From Trebouxia sp. TZW2008 (lineage: Eukaryota > Chlorophyta > Trebouxiophyceae > Trebouxiales > Trebouxiaceae): a stretch of DNA of 64,000 bases. The notes beneath the pieces are model-generated. The model was not told the origin of the DNA, did not search any database, and saw nothing but the letters and a program-made list of their open reading frames with translations. Positions 46,501 through 58,590 of this stretch are shown here, one piece after another. Position 1 is the stretch's first letter; every line of letters starts with the position of its first letter. The stretch is from contig BDIU01000121.1 of assembly GCA_002118135.1 (NCBI GenBank), positions 159,446-223,445 on the forward strand, written 5' to 3'. The translations under genes and the position numbers were made by a program.

Positions 46501-49500
46501 CTGCCCAGAACTGCAGATATCACATGTGCTGGTGGGAAGAAGAAGGAAAGGAAGACATGGTCATTATGGTTCAATGAGTTGTATGGTCTCGTCACAGGTT
46601 ACGGGCCAATTCCTTGCAATTAGATTCAACTGTATTTGTGCTGACCAAACAATATGTTGTCCATTTTATATGACACTATTTGATTGTGACATGTATCTGA
46701 TTCATTGAGCTCAGCATCATGCAGACGGCACACAATTACAGTCAATGGCTGAAGAGGTTCAGCAAGAGGCAAGGTGTGAGAAGAAGACAGCAATTCAGGA
46801 TGTGAAAGGAAGCTGGCAATGGTTCACTTGCTTAGCACAGCTTTTCATGCAGATGGTGGATAGTGACAATGAATGGCTGAAGAAGAGTGACAGTGAGAAG
46901 AGGGCTGTGAAGATGAGCCTGGTCAAGCAGCACTGCCCACAACTGATCACCAAATTTGAACAGGAACAGAGGGACAAGCTGACAAAGAAGAGCAAGGCCA
47001 GCTCAAAGAAGGCCTCTGCCAAGGTAAACCAAAATCTGCCCATACCCAAGGAATTTTTTGAGTGCAATTGTGTGCACATTGCAATAGCACATGTGGAATG
47101 CACAACAGACAAGGCTTCTGCAATCATAAAAATTGCCATCATGCCGACAGCAGTGATCTCATATACATTCTGCTACAGACATTCTCATTTTGAACTTATG
47201 GTGCTACTGTCTGCAGGCTGGCAAGCCAACATCAGCTCTGATGACCAGCTTCTACACCCAACAGAAGAAGCCAACAGTCCAGGCCTCACTGTCTGCAAAA
47301 TCATCAGCAGATGATTCAGGTTTGACGCAGCCAGCAGGACACCTTCCAAGAGGCTTGGCCGCAGTGCAGCATGCAACAGTGCAGCAACCTCACCTTAGCT
47401 CTCAGCAGCAGCAGCAGCAGTTGTCTCACACGCAGCCGCTAAGAAGGTGTGTCAGCACAAACAATGATGAGAACCAGCATTCGTTTTTCACAATGCAGCT
47501 ATTGATGGGCAGAAGTGGTGCACGAAGTCATGTTGATGGACACGCACAGACGCCAAAGAGCAGAAGCACTATGACGTATCACTTACCACCTGACAGTGGG
47601 GGTTCTGATAATGACCGAGGTGCATCAGAGTCTGCAGGGCAGCTCAAGGCAGGGCTGTCAGCCAACAGCCCTAGAGCAGGGCTGACTGGCAATAGCCCTA
47701 GGGAAGGGCTAATTGACGGCAGCCCCAGGGCAGGGTCTTCCCAGGAAGGCCCTAATGTACTGTCAGCAGGCATCTTCAGCAGCCCTGGGGCTGTCCCAAG
47801 AAGCCCTGGCAGAAGGGCTGTTACAGACAGCCCTTACAGAAGCACTGCAATTCATGCATCTCCCAAGCGTACTGCTGGTGCATGCAATGAGGAGGTCATA
47901 GTCATCAGTCCAGACAGCCAGACACAGGAGGATGTTGAGATCAATCTACTGAGCTGCTCACCTGCTAAGCGGTGAGTCTATCTTCTGCAGAACTGCTTGC
48001 TTTGATGTGGGGTGTTGATTGCATTGCGCCAGATGTTGCGTACAGCAAGCAGGTAATTTCATCAGTCCAAACAATCAGTCACAGGAGAATGTCGAGATCA
48101 ATCTACTGAGCTGCTCACCTCTCAAGCGATGAGTCTGTCCTATACAGAACTGCTTCATTTGATTTAGGATCTCAACTGCATTGCGATGTCACGGAGGTGA
48201 TAGTCGTCAGTCCAGGCAATCAGTCACAGAAGGATGTTGAGATTGACCTCGCCAAGGGGCTCACCTGCTAAGCAGCGAGTCTCTCCTCTGCAGAACAACA
48301 AGATCTGATCTTGAGTGTTGACTGCATTGCGTGAGTGTTGTGTGCAGACAAGTGATGTGTTGGTCTGCAGACTACCTTATGATCAGATGTTGATTGCTGA
48401 CTGCATTGCACAGGATGCTGCAGCTCTGCATGCTACAGAGCATGGGCACTGTTTCACAGCAGCTTGACTTTTGGGACTGACTTATTGTTCATGCAAGCTG
48501 GGGGAAGTTTCACACTTGCTGCCATATTGTAGGCGTAGGGGCGGTGGTTTTCCTTCTGTTTCAGCGTTTCAAATTGCCAGTTGTTGGCACAATAGACTTA
48601 CATCATTTCAGTGCTGCAATTTTTATACGTGCTGGGGTTGCAGCGACCTCAGCACAAGTGATCAGCCTGATTAAACTGGCCAAAACTTGCAAAACTCTCG
48701 CTCTCTCTCTCAGACACTTGTGCTCCGTTCTGCCTCATCTAACTCAGCGTGCATCATTCCGCCCATGGAGGCTAGTGTCTCATGCGTGTCAAACTTGAGT
48801 TGTGTCCCGTCCAGTGGTGTCAGTTGCTGATCATCAATAGGTCACAACTTGGCTGCGCCTGCTTCTTCTTCCTGCTCTTCTCCTATTTTTCTTCTTCCTG
48901 TGGTTGCATACATTGCTCTTTCCAATCTTCTAATCCAATCAAACGCCTCCCTCATCTCCCAGCCTTGCACTGCCTTCCTCCTGATTTTGCTCCTTCTTCT
49001 TCTTCTTTTGCTTCTTGTTCTTCTTCTTTGACTACTTCTTGTTCTCTGCGAGTTCTTCTTGTTCTCTTTTTGCAGGAGGAAAACGCCTCCCTCATCTCCT
49101 GCCGTCATGACACCATCACTGACACGAGCTCACACCCTCAGGCCAGCTGGGCAAGAAGAAGAGGAGGCAACATCACAGGAGAACCACAGTGATGATGACC
49201 ACACAGCTATGACAGAGGCTGCAAGTGCTGGTCACGCGGCAGGTTGGCAGGAGAGTGGCCTTGTCTCTGGCGCTGCTGGCAACAGCCCCACAGCTGCAGC
49301 AAGCAGCCCTTCAGCTACTGACAGGCTGGCAGGAACGGCTGAAAGGCCCAGGGCACATCGTTTGCACAATCTTGCAAGTCACAGCATCGGTGAATCATCT
49401 ACGGCAGGTCCATCTGCTGATGCATCAGGCGGCCAGCAGCAACAGAGCAGCATGCATAGCATAGAGAATCAGCAGCAGAGCAGTGTCCATAGCATATGGT

Positions 49501-51133
49501 ATCAGCGACAGGCCAGCATGCATAGCATACGGGATCAGCAACAGGCCAGCATGCCTGAAGCATGGCAGGCAAGGACTAATGCGTCAGGCAGCCAGCAGCA
49601 ACTGGGTAGTATGTGTAGCAAAGGGCATGAGCAGCAGGCTGACATGCCTGAAGCAGGGCAAGCAAGGCCAAAAGCATCAGGCAGCCAGCAGCAACAGGCC
49701 AGCATGCATAGCATAGGGCATCACCAACAGGCTGGCATACCTGAAGCAGGGCAGGCAAGGACACGGCAGGTCAGTAGGCGCGGTAAGGGCAGGGGCAGGG
49801 CTGGTTTCAGGCTGCCCTTGCCAGACAGCCCTGCTGCCTCAGCCACCTTGGACTCAGATCGATTTGGCTTTGCGAGGCTGCCGTCATCCAGGTGTGCCTT
49901 GTGACCTAGTCATTGGCTTTGAGCCACAGAGGTCACTTGGGCATGAGAGTATCTGTGACACCATTTACACCTAAGCTGATGCATATGCCGCACAATTCTG
50001 CACAGGATATAGAAAGTCGTCGTCTTCGCTGGGTGACACTGGGCACATGAGCTCAATGCTGTCAGTCCAAATATTCAACTGCTGTGCAGCTTTTTTGTTG
50101 CATGACCCTGCAGTGCCAAGTGCAGCGGACTGAGCGCTCAGACATGTAAGTGTATGCATTGCTTCAGACAGCCTTTTGCTTTGAAGTCCAGCATATGCCA
50201 CAAAACCGCTGCACAGCAGTTGAAGTTTTAGACTGACAGCATTCCTGGGATGCCTGCAGCAAATGATTGCCACCAGTTCACTCTGCTAATCACGAGCTGC
50301 ACTTGTCAGTGCTTTTTGATTGTCTCCTGCCAGCACGGACCACCTGACACAGATCAGAGCACTTTCTGCGCTTGGCTGCTTGTAACTGACAGCAACGCTT
50401 GACAGTAAAATGTTGCTGACAATGTCTGAGTCCATGTCTGTGCTTGACTTTTGCATGCAGGCAAAATTTGGAAGCGGGCAGACTTGAGGACCCAGCTGCT
50501 CTCGGCCGTGTGGATGGTCTCATACAGCAGGAAGCACTGTTGAATCAACCCAGCACTCCCTCAAATCAGGTCACCAATGCTGCTGCTGATGCTGCACCTG
50601 ACACTGCCAGGACCCCGTCAAACCAGCTCACCAATGCAGCTGCTGCTGGTGCTGCTGGTGCTGGTGCTGATGCACCTGACACAGCCAGTACTGACGGGTG
50701 GAGAGACCTAGAGGTGTCGCTATCACCTGCTGATGACACCCCAGCAAGAAGAGCAGCAGACTGGCGACAAGCAGAACTGCGTGATGCTATTGCCACACCT
50801 GGGCTTTTGAATGGTCAGTTGCACAGCAGTGAGCAGGGTTTACATTCTCAGCTACAGTCGCAAGTCTTGCAGCGGCAATTGTGGGATGCTGCTGCCTCTC
50901 CTCCTGCTCATGGGCAGAGTATGCAAGGAGCTTCAGCAGCAGCAGAAGTTAACGGCACAGACAGAGTGCGAGCAAATGCAACTCCAGCACAACAGGGTTC
51001 TAGCTTACATTGGCAAAGCAGAGTTGATGCCAGTCTCATTGACCTGGTGACACCCTCTTCTGGAGTTGCTAGCACAGTTGCCACACCTACCTTCTCAGAG
51101 ACTGACGAGGTGTGTGACTTGACATCATCATGA
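40568..51133 (+). CDS. GEN1/SEND1-like XPG-family structure-specific nuclease, chromodomain-like segment and long disordered tail
   Basis: Predicted nuclear Holliday-junction resolvase/flap nuclease (Rad2/XPG class IV). Exons: 40568-40786 MGVSELWPLLR, EGKTVAIDLSAWIIQ (XPG-N, first catalytic Asp); 40889-40977 VVNYLRYGCVPVGIVEG; about 41074-41170 RHFTSMGSQVASLLQSM; 41843-41990 GVPVVQSPGEGEAMCAALNK and FDGDVLLFGAHTVF (XPG-I; EGEA and DGD metal ligands); about 42650-42868 LIALSLLCGGDYAIKG and HVGSKSALKLL (H2TH region; consensus GVxGVG is degraded to GAEHVG); Cys-rich 44130-44321; 44701-44880 ending LAWTHRPDVQ; 45592-45683 LHWLSEEAVRSKLLPLL; 46091-46209 chromo-like (RYMLKWRRLP). The tail (46745-51133) is disordered, with a PIP-like SALMTSFY (47230s), many SP sites, SIM-like EEVIVIS, and the end EVCDLTSS. 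GEN1-like order is kept throughout. Intermediate exon borders are approximate. Confidence 0.85.
41521..41809. mobile_element. MITE family A, copy 3 (289 bp), TA-flanked
   Basis: TA then CAGTAAATACTCGTCTG at 41519-41537; ends GGTTAGAGTTACTG then TA (41810-41811). Internal TTGAGTGTCCT and GTCAGAATGCAG words are shared with copies 1 and 4. Longer than the others and with weaker ends. Intron of the nuclease gene, just upstream of the XPG-I exon. Confidence 0.65.
42437..42520 (+). repeat. Relic copy of exon ~42650-42868 start
   Basis: GTGCTTTAGAGCAATGAACC and following text (CAGAGCTCAGAGGAGCTCAA, GTGCTTGGCATTGAGTCA) repeats 42659-42742 of the true exon. Its frame contains a stop (GTCTAAAAT). Confidence 0.85.
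43262..43800 (+). repeat. Three copies of the LDDLSQLVSLxPDPE exon region
   Basis: The copy at 43262-43325 (ALDDLSQLVSLTPDPELR), the likely true exon at 43456-43551 (VLDDLSQLVSLPPDPEMELL then SAQGCT|GT), and a third copy of only its last ~33 nt with donor at 43767-43800. Confidence 0.8.
43999..44070 (+). repeat. Relic of the Cys-rich exon start
   Basis: AGGTTGCAGGCAGTGCAAGC plus ATGCAAGGCAGTCAGCCTAG and GAGCACAGCAAGC repeats the start of the exon at about 44130 (GTTGTAGGCATTGCAAGCAT). A TAG interrupts it. Confidence 0.75.
45353..45690 (+). repeat. Triplicated VAxQLHxLSEEAV exon
   Basis: Copies at 45354-45437, 45474-45555 and 45592-45683. All encode LSEEAVxSKLLPL; only the last ends with MQWDLCHPHH and a GTAAGC donor. 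Intron text (GTGACACTGA, TGATGCTTTCAG) is duplicated with each unit (period about 120 bp). Confidence 0.9.
46433..46460 (+). repeat. Short relic of the end of exon 46091-46209
   Basis: ACCAGAGGTGCTCTTCTTCT echoes GCAGAGGTGCTCTTCTTCCA at 46204, spanning the exon/intron boundary. Confidence 0.55.
47640..47960 (+). other. Cluster of Ser-Pro sites and SIM-like motif in the GEN1-like tail
   Basis: Encodes repeated NSPRAG, NSPREG, GSPRAG, then SSPG, RSPGR, DSPYR, ASPKR, followed by EEVIVISPDSQTQEDVE and CSPAKR. S-P-x-(K/R) fits the CDK consensus and V-I-V-I next to acidic residues fits a SUMO-interacting motif. Yen1/GEN1 nucleases are known to be cell-cycle regulated; function here is inferred. 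Confidence 0.5.
48055..48290 (+). repeat. Two relic copies of the exon end at 47875-47972
   Basis: Copies at about 48055-48132 and 48183-48283 repeat the EVIVISPDSQTQEDVEINLL-encoding text and GAGTCT(A/G)TC intron start. Each is broken by a stop or frameshift. Confidence 0.85.
48940..48985 (+). repeat. Relic of the start of exon 49075-49891
   Basis: AAACGCCTCCCTCATCTCCC at 48940-48961 repeats AAACGCCTCCCTCATCTCCT at 49080-49100 just after the acceptor of the downstream exon. The text between is pyrimidine-rich (CTTCTT)n. Confidence 0.75.
49430..49760 (+). repeat. In-frame degenerate QQQASMHSI repeat in the nuclease tail
   Basis: At least seven related ~10-residue units (QQQSSMHSI, QQQASMPEA, QQADMPEA and similar) are encoded in one exon. 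The frame is preserved, so it grows as coding sequence, unlike the intronic ladders. Confidence 0.8.
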
Positions 51134-52195
51134 GCAATCAGGCAGTCAATCATGCACCTAGTACAGTACAGATCAGCTGACACTCCGGCAAAGCTTGCAG
51201 CAATGCATTCGTCGCTCAATGTGGTGTTTTCAAGTCTAGCGAGGTATCTGTACCACTTTTCATTGTTTGCATGCAATGTCAATTGTCGGTCAAAGGCAGT
51301 TGTCATTGGGCATTTGCGTTGTTTCAGAGTGTGCAACAACGGGTTTTGGTTTAAGCTGTGCATAGGCCAAGAGTTGCTGTATTGAGACTTGCCATTGTCC
51401 AGCTTTTGCTTGCGAAAAAAGGCATTCACATGGTTGCATGGAGGCAGGAGACTGGCAACAACGCGTTTTGGGACCAGTGGCTGTGTCGTCGCATGCAAGG
51501 TTTAGCATACAATTCTGCGATAGGCAAGTTCATTTTGCGCAACAGCTGATACCCAGGACACATTTTGATGGGCGTAAGGCCAAAAGTTGCATTGCATAGC
51601 AGACACCATCCAGGTCTTGCCTGATTCTGAAGGAGATGAAAAGATCATTAAATCTACACACACAGCGTGTTGTAAGAAGCATCCACGATCGAGGGCATTA
51701 TTTACTGCAAAGCATCTTGGGGCTCCAGAAAATGCTCAGCAGACGGCAAAATCTGCTTTGAACGCCCTGTTGCTTACAATGACCATGTAGCAATGCACCA
51801 CACAGCACCTATTGCTGCAGTCTGGGTTCTGGATGAAGGTATGTGACATCGCAAGTTGGCAGTACGCCAGTCAAAAGTGTAGGAAGCAATCTAAGTCAGC
51901 TGCACACGTAAAAGCTGCACACATGCATGAAACGCAATGAGTACCACCTATAAGCTATCTATGGTTGATGAGCAAGTATAGCTTGATGCAGTGTCACTGT
52001 GTGGGAAAACAACACACAAGATAGTTTCGTCCACTTGCAGGTCGCTGGATGGTGAGCTTGGTGAGCCTAGTACAGTGTTTAGCCTAGTACAGCTGCATAC
52101 ATGCTGCATACCAGCAGCAGTATTCATTGATGCAGCATCAGGCACAATGCCTATGGTGCTTGACTGCTGTTGATTTGCTACCTCTGGTGTACAAA
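51134..52195. other. Convergent intergenic region
   Basis: Between the nuclease stop and the Cpn10 stop. Short ORFs have no recognisable character; no repeat family member or RNA gene seen. Confidence 0.5.
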
Positions 52196-52703
52196 TCAGC
52201 TTGTCAACACCCCTAGCAACTCCTCATCTCTGAACAGGAAGTAGCTGCAGCACAAGCACGATCAGTGATCAAAGGCACAACATGTCAGGTGCATAGCATG
52301 TCATCACACACGAGATTGACCAAAATGCTGAACGTGAGCAACTTACTCTTTTCCGTCCAGCTTCAACTGTGTGCCTCCGTAGTCTGGCAATAGCACTTTG
52401 TCGCCCTCTTTAACCGCAACAGGGATGATCTCCCCGTTCGTGAGCGTTCGTCTGCCCTGACCTACTGCCAACACCTTGCCTTCGTTGTACTGCATCAACA
52501 ACACAGCCAAGGCATTAATGACGACGGTCGAAACGGGATCGGATACATCAAGTCGGCCTACAGCGCCAGCAACGGTATTGACTATTGATCGTCACCTTGC
52601 TGGTAGCGGACTCCGGCAGTAAGACTCCACCGACCGATTTGTTTGGCGCAGTAAGCTTCTCAATTAGCACTCTGTCCAGCAAAGGTATGAGACGCTTTGC
52701 CAT
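52196..52703 (-). CDS. Chaperonin 10 (GroES/Hsp10), mitochondrial type, 99 aa
   Basis: Co-chaperonin capping Cpn60 in organellar protein folding. Three exons, 52703-52596, 52489-52347 and 52244-52196 (108+143+49 nt), join in phase to exactly 99 residues plus stop, the normal single-domain length. Sequence landmarks: [25 protein letters not shown] (mobile loop before the hydrophobic ILLP-type contact, here VLLP), [32 protein letters not shown] and the C-terminal [13 protein letters not shown]. The short N-terminus without a chloroplast transit peptide and single domain argue for the mitochondrial form rather than plastid Cpn20. The first ATG in the open frame that starts at the conserved N-terminus was chosen; 266 bp separates it from the divergent importin gene. 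Confidence 0.95.
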
Positions 52704-52969
52704 GCTGCACGCGTCAAGTGATTCAGCAAAGCACGATAGCAATGAGCTGCGCAAGGAGCAAACGCAGAACTTTCGGAGCATGCTGCGGCGATTACTATTT
52801 AGGCAGGCGAAGAAGAGCAATGCAGGAGCTGCCATTGCAGCGTTTCGGCTTGCAGCCAGCCCGACCGATCTCGTTGCGCGGATCAGGCGGATTGCCGGGA
52901 CGACGACACTTCATCGTATCGTCGCTATTTTCGTCGCGTTGTCGCTTTGAGCCACCGTCCACCCTTGCA
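52704..52969. promoter_or_regulatory. Compact divergent promoter (Cpn10 / importin)
   Basis: 266 bp between opposite ATGs. Contains CG-rich words (TTCGTCGCGTTGTCGC near 52930) but no element I can name with confidence. Confidence 0.55.
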
Positions 52970-55900
52970 ATGGATTTGAACACGCTATGCACGGTATTAC
53001 AAGCCAGTCTGAGTCCGGACATGGCTACGAGGAAAACCGCCGAGGACCAGCTGAACAAAGTATGCAACGCAAAACATATGCATTCGATCCAAGCCCCTGT
53101 GCTTCAGAATGTTTGACGCAGTGTTCCGGACTGTGCTTGATCGCTCACGCTTTGCACGTTGCAACGCGACGCGCAAGCTTCAATAAACGCTCGATGTCAT
53201 CCATGTGGCAGGTTCAGCACGCAAACGGCTATCTAATCAACCTCCTGAGAGTTGCTGTCGAGGATTCTCTCGATACAACGCTGAGACAAGTTGCTGCGAT
53301 TCAAATCAAGAACATAGTCAAGCGCGGCTGGGATCCTGAAAGTACGTATAATACACCACGGTCAAGCTCCATGAGTTGCGACAGCATCTGATTTCTGGCG
53401 AGCTTGGCTTGACCATCTCGTTGCCAACTATCTTGATGACTTGCAGATGGTGACAGCCCAATACCCATAGCAGACCAGCAGGCACTGCGAGATAGCTTGC
53501 TAGAGGGCCTCATTAGGTATGCAGAAGGTTTGGATGCTGCCTTGTCATGCAAGGCTGATGTAAGGCTTGATACAGAGGAACATCGATGACTTGCACAGGG
53601 CACCCCGAATTGTGCAAACCCAGCTGGGAGAATGCATGAAAAGCATTGTCCTAGTTGACTTCCCAGAAAAGTGGCCTTCTCTCCTGCCTCAGCTGGCCCA
53701 GAACCTCCAGTCACAGGTGCGCAGTAAAACCTCGATGTCCAACTGCCCTGACACATTGGTCATTTGATGCATCATGACATGCACTGCCATCGTAAGCAAA
53801 TCTGTGAAATTGCTTATGGAAGACTTGAGCCTTCAGGATAGCAGCATTGCATGTGTGAGGATTACACTGCTTTATAACAAGGCCAGCCATGTTTGTTATG
53901 CCTTGTCTTATATGCTGTCAGCAGCTCTGATCCTGGCTCTGATGCAACGCTGCAGGAGGAGCAAAGATTGTATGGGGCACTGTATGCACTTCGCTTGCTG
54001 ACCAGAAAGTATGAGTTCAGAGATGCAGAGGAACGAGTCCCTCTGGATCACATTGTCAAGACCACGTTTCCTACTTTGCTGCAAGTCTTCCAGGTATACC
54101 TCAAAATGTCTGTTTGCTATGTGTTATATGACCGCCTCTTGATTATGCTCAGTGACTGATGTGATTAGCATACATACACTGCAGGCAGCAGCACACCTTC
54201 TGTCACAGACTGCAGTCATGATTGCACAATGCATGGCATGACATAGAAGCCTGCGCCAGGCACATTAGTCCCTTCCGCACATGCTCTTGTTTGTGAGCTT
54301 GCGGTGTATGGTTGTGTGCTGCATGCATTGCTGTTTTCTGCATGCGAGGGGACAACATCATCATCTTGATACACCAGTACATGGGAAATGTGACTATTGA
54401 TAGCAGGCCTTGAGTGCAGGCTGCATAGCCACTTTGCCGTTGCTTATACCCGTTGTTGACTGCACACCGTCCGTTCTGCTTCTTCCATACTGCATTGGGT
54501 TACACTGCTTCACACCAGCTTGCTGAAAACGTTGCAGGTCCCTTGAGAACTTGCAGCGCCTGCACAGGGGCCCGTCATTGGCAGCAACCACATCAGGAGC
54601 ATTTCTTGCATCACAATGACGGTCATGCCTCTGCTGTGATTACAGGGCTTGCTGCAGTCAGGCTCGCAGGCTGAGGTTATTGCAGAGCTGCTCAAGCTGA
54701 CCTGCAAGGCCTTTTGGTCAGCTACCTACATGGCCATTCCAGATCTGCTGCTACAGCAAGACCAGTTTGTGGGTTGGATGACCTGCATCCACTCCTTCAT
54801 GGAGATGCCTGTGCCCAAGGTGTGTTTTGCTACTATCTCTTCGTGAGATGCCCATGTACATGGCCATTCCAGATCTGCTGCTCCAACAAGACCAGATGTT
54901 GCATGGATGGCTTGCATTCACTCCCTCATGCAGATGCCTGTGCCTAAGGTGCGTTGCAGCATTGTGTCTTTGCAATCAGCACAATAGCTGCAGGTGCCTT
55001 GAATTTCACAGGGTTGTAAACTGCATGATGTGCATACTTTGTTATTGAAAGCATAGGCTGAGTCACCTGCATCTACTCACTCATGGACATGCCTGTGCCT
55101 AAGGTATGTTGCACTGCAGGAGGGACAGCCCCAGGATGTAGAGGCACGAGCAGCGTGGCCCTGGTGGAAGGCCAAGAAGTGGGTGCTGCACATCACCTAT
55201 CGCCTCTTCAGCAGATATGGGGACCCCAAAGCCAGCCGCAGCGGCACTGATGGCAACTTCATCATGCTTTTCAGCCAACAGTGCAGCCTGCAGTTCCTGA
55301 ATGCCCATATTGGCCTCATGGCACAATTCTCACAGGTAAGCTTTGGCCTTTGTGTGGCTGCGACGAAGGTGATGGCACTGTACGCATCGATCAGGATGAT
55401 GCGTTTCTGTTCAGCTGCTGTGGGGACCCCAAAGCTAGCAGCAGCAGCACTGATGGCAGCTTCATCATGCTGTTCAGTTAGTAGGGTAGCCTGCAGTTCC
55501 TGCATACCCACACTGGCCTCCTGGCACAGTACTCACAGGTAAGCTGTAGCAGCGCCCATGTCTAGCCGCAAAGTCGCCAGTGCATCTTACAAAAACTTTG
55601 GGTCCCTGTCATGCCAGTCAGGAGGCTATCTGTAGTGTTCACAGCAACAGGCTCTTCCTCCATAGTGTATGCTGCATATCCAGATTTGCACTGGGAGTTG
55701 CACGTGGAGTGGCTCGTGCTCAGGGTACTCAATCTCTTTCTGCAGTCGGTAATGTACAGCTTCACCCTGTCAGCCACTCGAAGCAGATCAAGACACACAT
55801 ACATGTGCGGCTGACCTGGTGCATCCTGCCTGTCATGTACTGGAATCTGAGCTTGTTTGCATGCAGGGTGAAGTGGCTCTTGCTCTGGGTACTCAATCTT

Positions 55901-58526
55901 TCTCTGCATTATGTGACTGTAGGCTTTCGGCTCAAAGATGGTTGAAGCCAGACATCAATGCTTTTGACACATCTTGACATCAATGTTTTTTCCTGTTCCT
56001 CATTTGCTTCAATCTGGGCTTGTTTGCACGCAGGGTGAATGGCTCTCGCCCAGGGTACTCAACCTCTCGTTGCAGTATCTGACCCACGGCTTGACCCTGT
56101 CAGCGACCTGGAAGCAAATGAAGCCCCACGTCAATGCGCTGCTCACGCGGTGTGTCCTGCCCCTCATGTGCTTTAATGATGAGGATGATGAACTGTGGAG
56201 GGAGGACCCTCAAGAGTACATCAGAAAGGTAGACACCAGAGACAGCAACATGTGTATTGGCAACTCTCAGACAGTTGTTGCATGTTTGTTGCGCAATTTC
56301 AGCTGAAAATACACAGGGCCATTTCTCTCTTCCAAAGCTGGACTTGTTAGTCATTACATGCAACTTGTATGCAAGCTTTGAAGCCAGGCAGTTTGCATGA
56401 ACCATGGTGTTGACATGACATTGCACATGTCCAACATGATGCCAAGGCAAGCTTGGTATATTGGAACAATTTCAAGACGCTGCATGCAACGCACTGCCCT
56501 TGAATGCACAGAAGTGCATGGCAGAAAGTGGGTTGTATCTGATGAGGCCTCAATTCACTGTGCTGCTACAGGGGTATGACATCATTGAGGATATGTACAG
56601 CCCCAAAACCTCAGCCACAAATTTTGTGCATGAGCTATGCACATGCAGAGGCAAGGAAAACCTAGCACCCCTTTTGCAACTCATCAAGTCCACCTTTGAC
56701 GCTTTTACGGTAAGCTTTCCTCGGACCAAGTTCTGCCGTCAGCGCATGCGTGTAATGGCTTGACTGCTATCACGCTGTTGAACTGTTGAAGCCCTGTAAG
56801 TCATACAGTAAACCCTGGTTGTAATGACTGCTTTGGCTACCCAGACATTTGTCCTTACATTCAATTGTCCTTACTCAGGAGGACCTCTGCAGTCAGAATG
56901 CAGTGATTGGGTACCAATGGCTTTGTCCTTACAACAAGATTGTCCTTACACTGAGTGTCCTTACAAAAAGAGTTTACTGTACTACTCAGCCTGTTGTCCT
57001 TACACTGAGTGTCCTTACAAAAAGAGTTTACTGTACTACTCAGCCTGTTGTCCTTACACTGAGTGTCCTTACAAAAAGAGTTTACTGTACTACTCAGCCT
57101 GTTGCAAAGGTTTTCTTTCTGCAGTCACACTGTCATTGTAAAGTCTTCCTGCACTATCCAGGCTTGCATCCAAGTGCCACTGCTGGCCAAAGTGCAAGTG
57201 TCAAGTTGCCATGATGCACAAGCACGGCTGACATTTGCTACTGCTCAGCCTGTTGCAGAGGTTGTGTTTCTGCAGTCGTTGTCAAGTTTTTGCTGCACTA
57301 TCCAGGCTTGCATCCTGGCGTCACTGCTGGCCAAAGTGTAAGTGTCAAGCTATCAAAGTGATGCATGAGCATAGCTGATACTTGCCCAAGTGTAGCCTGC
57401 ACTTGCTGGAGATCTGTCTACAGATTGTGATGGTGCCTGTGGCACAACAACGGTGTATGGCCAACCAAGCTGCCTTGCTGCAGGCAGCTCAGCAGCAGAA
57501 CCAAGTGACACAAGAGGTGGCTCGCCAGACAGACGGTGTCTTGTTAGCTGTGGGGGGTCTTTCAAGCGTGCTCAAAAAGAAGGTACGTCAGAGTCATTGG
57601 CAGGACACTAAGCTGCATGGCCCGTCAAGTGTTCTCCAGCTCTGCTGCAGCCGCATCTGATTGATAAGCACGATTGTCTGACTTTGTACAATTGGTGTTG
57701 TGTGGTGGGCACAGCCAGAAGCTACGTGGTGACTTTGCAACCATCACATACTGTCAACGCATGATGACTGCTTGTGAGTCTCACACACTCAGCATTTGAA
57801 CCAATCACATCATTGTGCTCAGCACAACAGTGATTGTACTTGTTCTTATGCAACACCTATACAAGCACCAGTTGGAGGGACTGTATCTGGCAAAAGTCAT
57901 GCCCAGTTTTGACAGTCCTTATTGTTACCCGAGAAGAAAGGCCTGTTGGGTGGCAGGGCAGTATGCAATCATCGCATTGCAACCATCTGTATCATCAGTT
58001 TGAATTGTATGTGTCAATGCAGGAGCCGTACAAGCACCAGTTGGAGGGACTGTTGCTGGCAAATGTCATGCCCTGTTTTGACAGTCCTTATGGACACCTG
58101 AGGGCAAAAGCGTGTTGGGTGGCAGGGCAGTATGCAGACATTGACTTTGCCGAGGGTGCTGGACAGGGCCAAGCTTTCACTAGCCTCTTCAACAAAGTCG
58201 TCAATGCCTTCCAGGACCCTGACTTGCCGGTGAGCCTTCTTTCTGGTGCACAGCAACTTGCTCATTGCTTGCCTGCCTGCTTGCTCGTGTCTGCCTCTTG
58301 GGCGGCAGGGCATTGTGCCTATATTGACTTTGCTGAGGGTGCTGGTCAGGGCTAAGCCTTCACTAGTCTCTTCAACAAAGTGGTCAATGCCTGTCAAGAC
58401 TCTTACTTGCCGGTGAGATTTGAACTTGTGCACAGCAACTTGCTGAATACATGCCTGTTGGTGTGCCTGTGATCGGCTCGCTTATTTGCTGGCTGTTCAT
58501 GCCTGATTGCCTGCCTGTCTGTCTTT

Positions 58527-58590
<64 letters not shown>

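Noticed and set aside
48842..49108. Arg/Lys-rich minus-strand ORF
   Set aside because: Antisense of a pyrimidine-rich (CTTCTT) tract before an exon of the nuclease gene.
51587..51790. Small ORF between nuclease and Cpn10 genes
   Set aside because: It opens on TTG-like context without splice or family support; treated as intergenic.
56824..57214. ORF with three exact 18-residue repeats, looking like a repeat protein
   Set aside because: It lies in a MITE end whose 54-bp period is divisible by three; no homology, no codon constraint, embedded in an importin intron.
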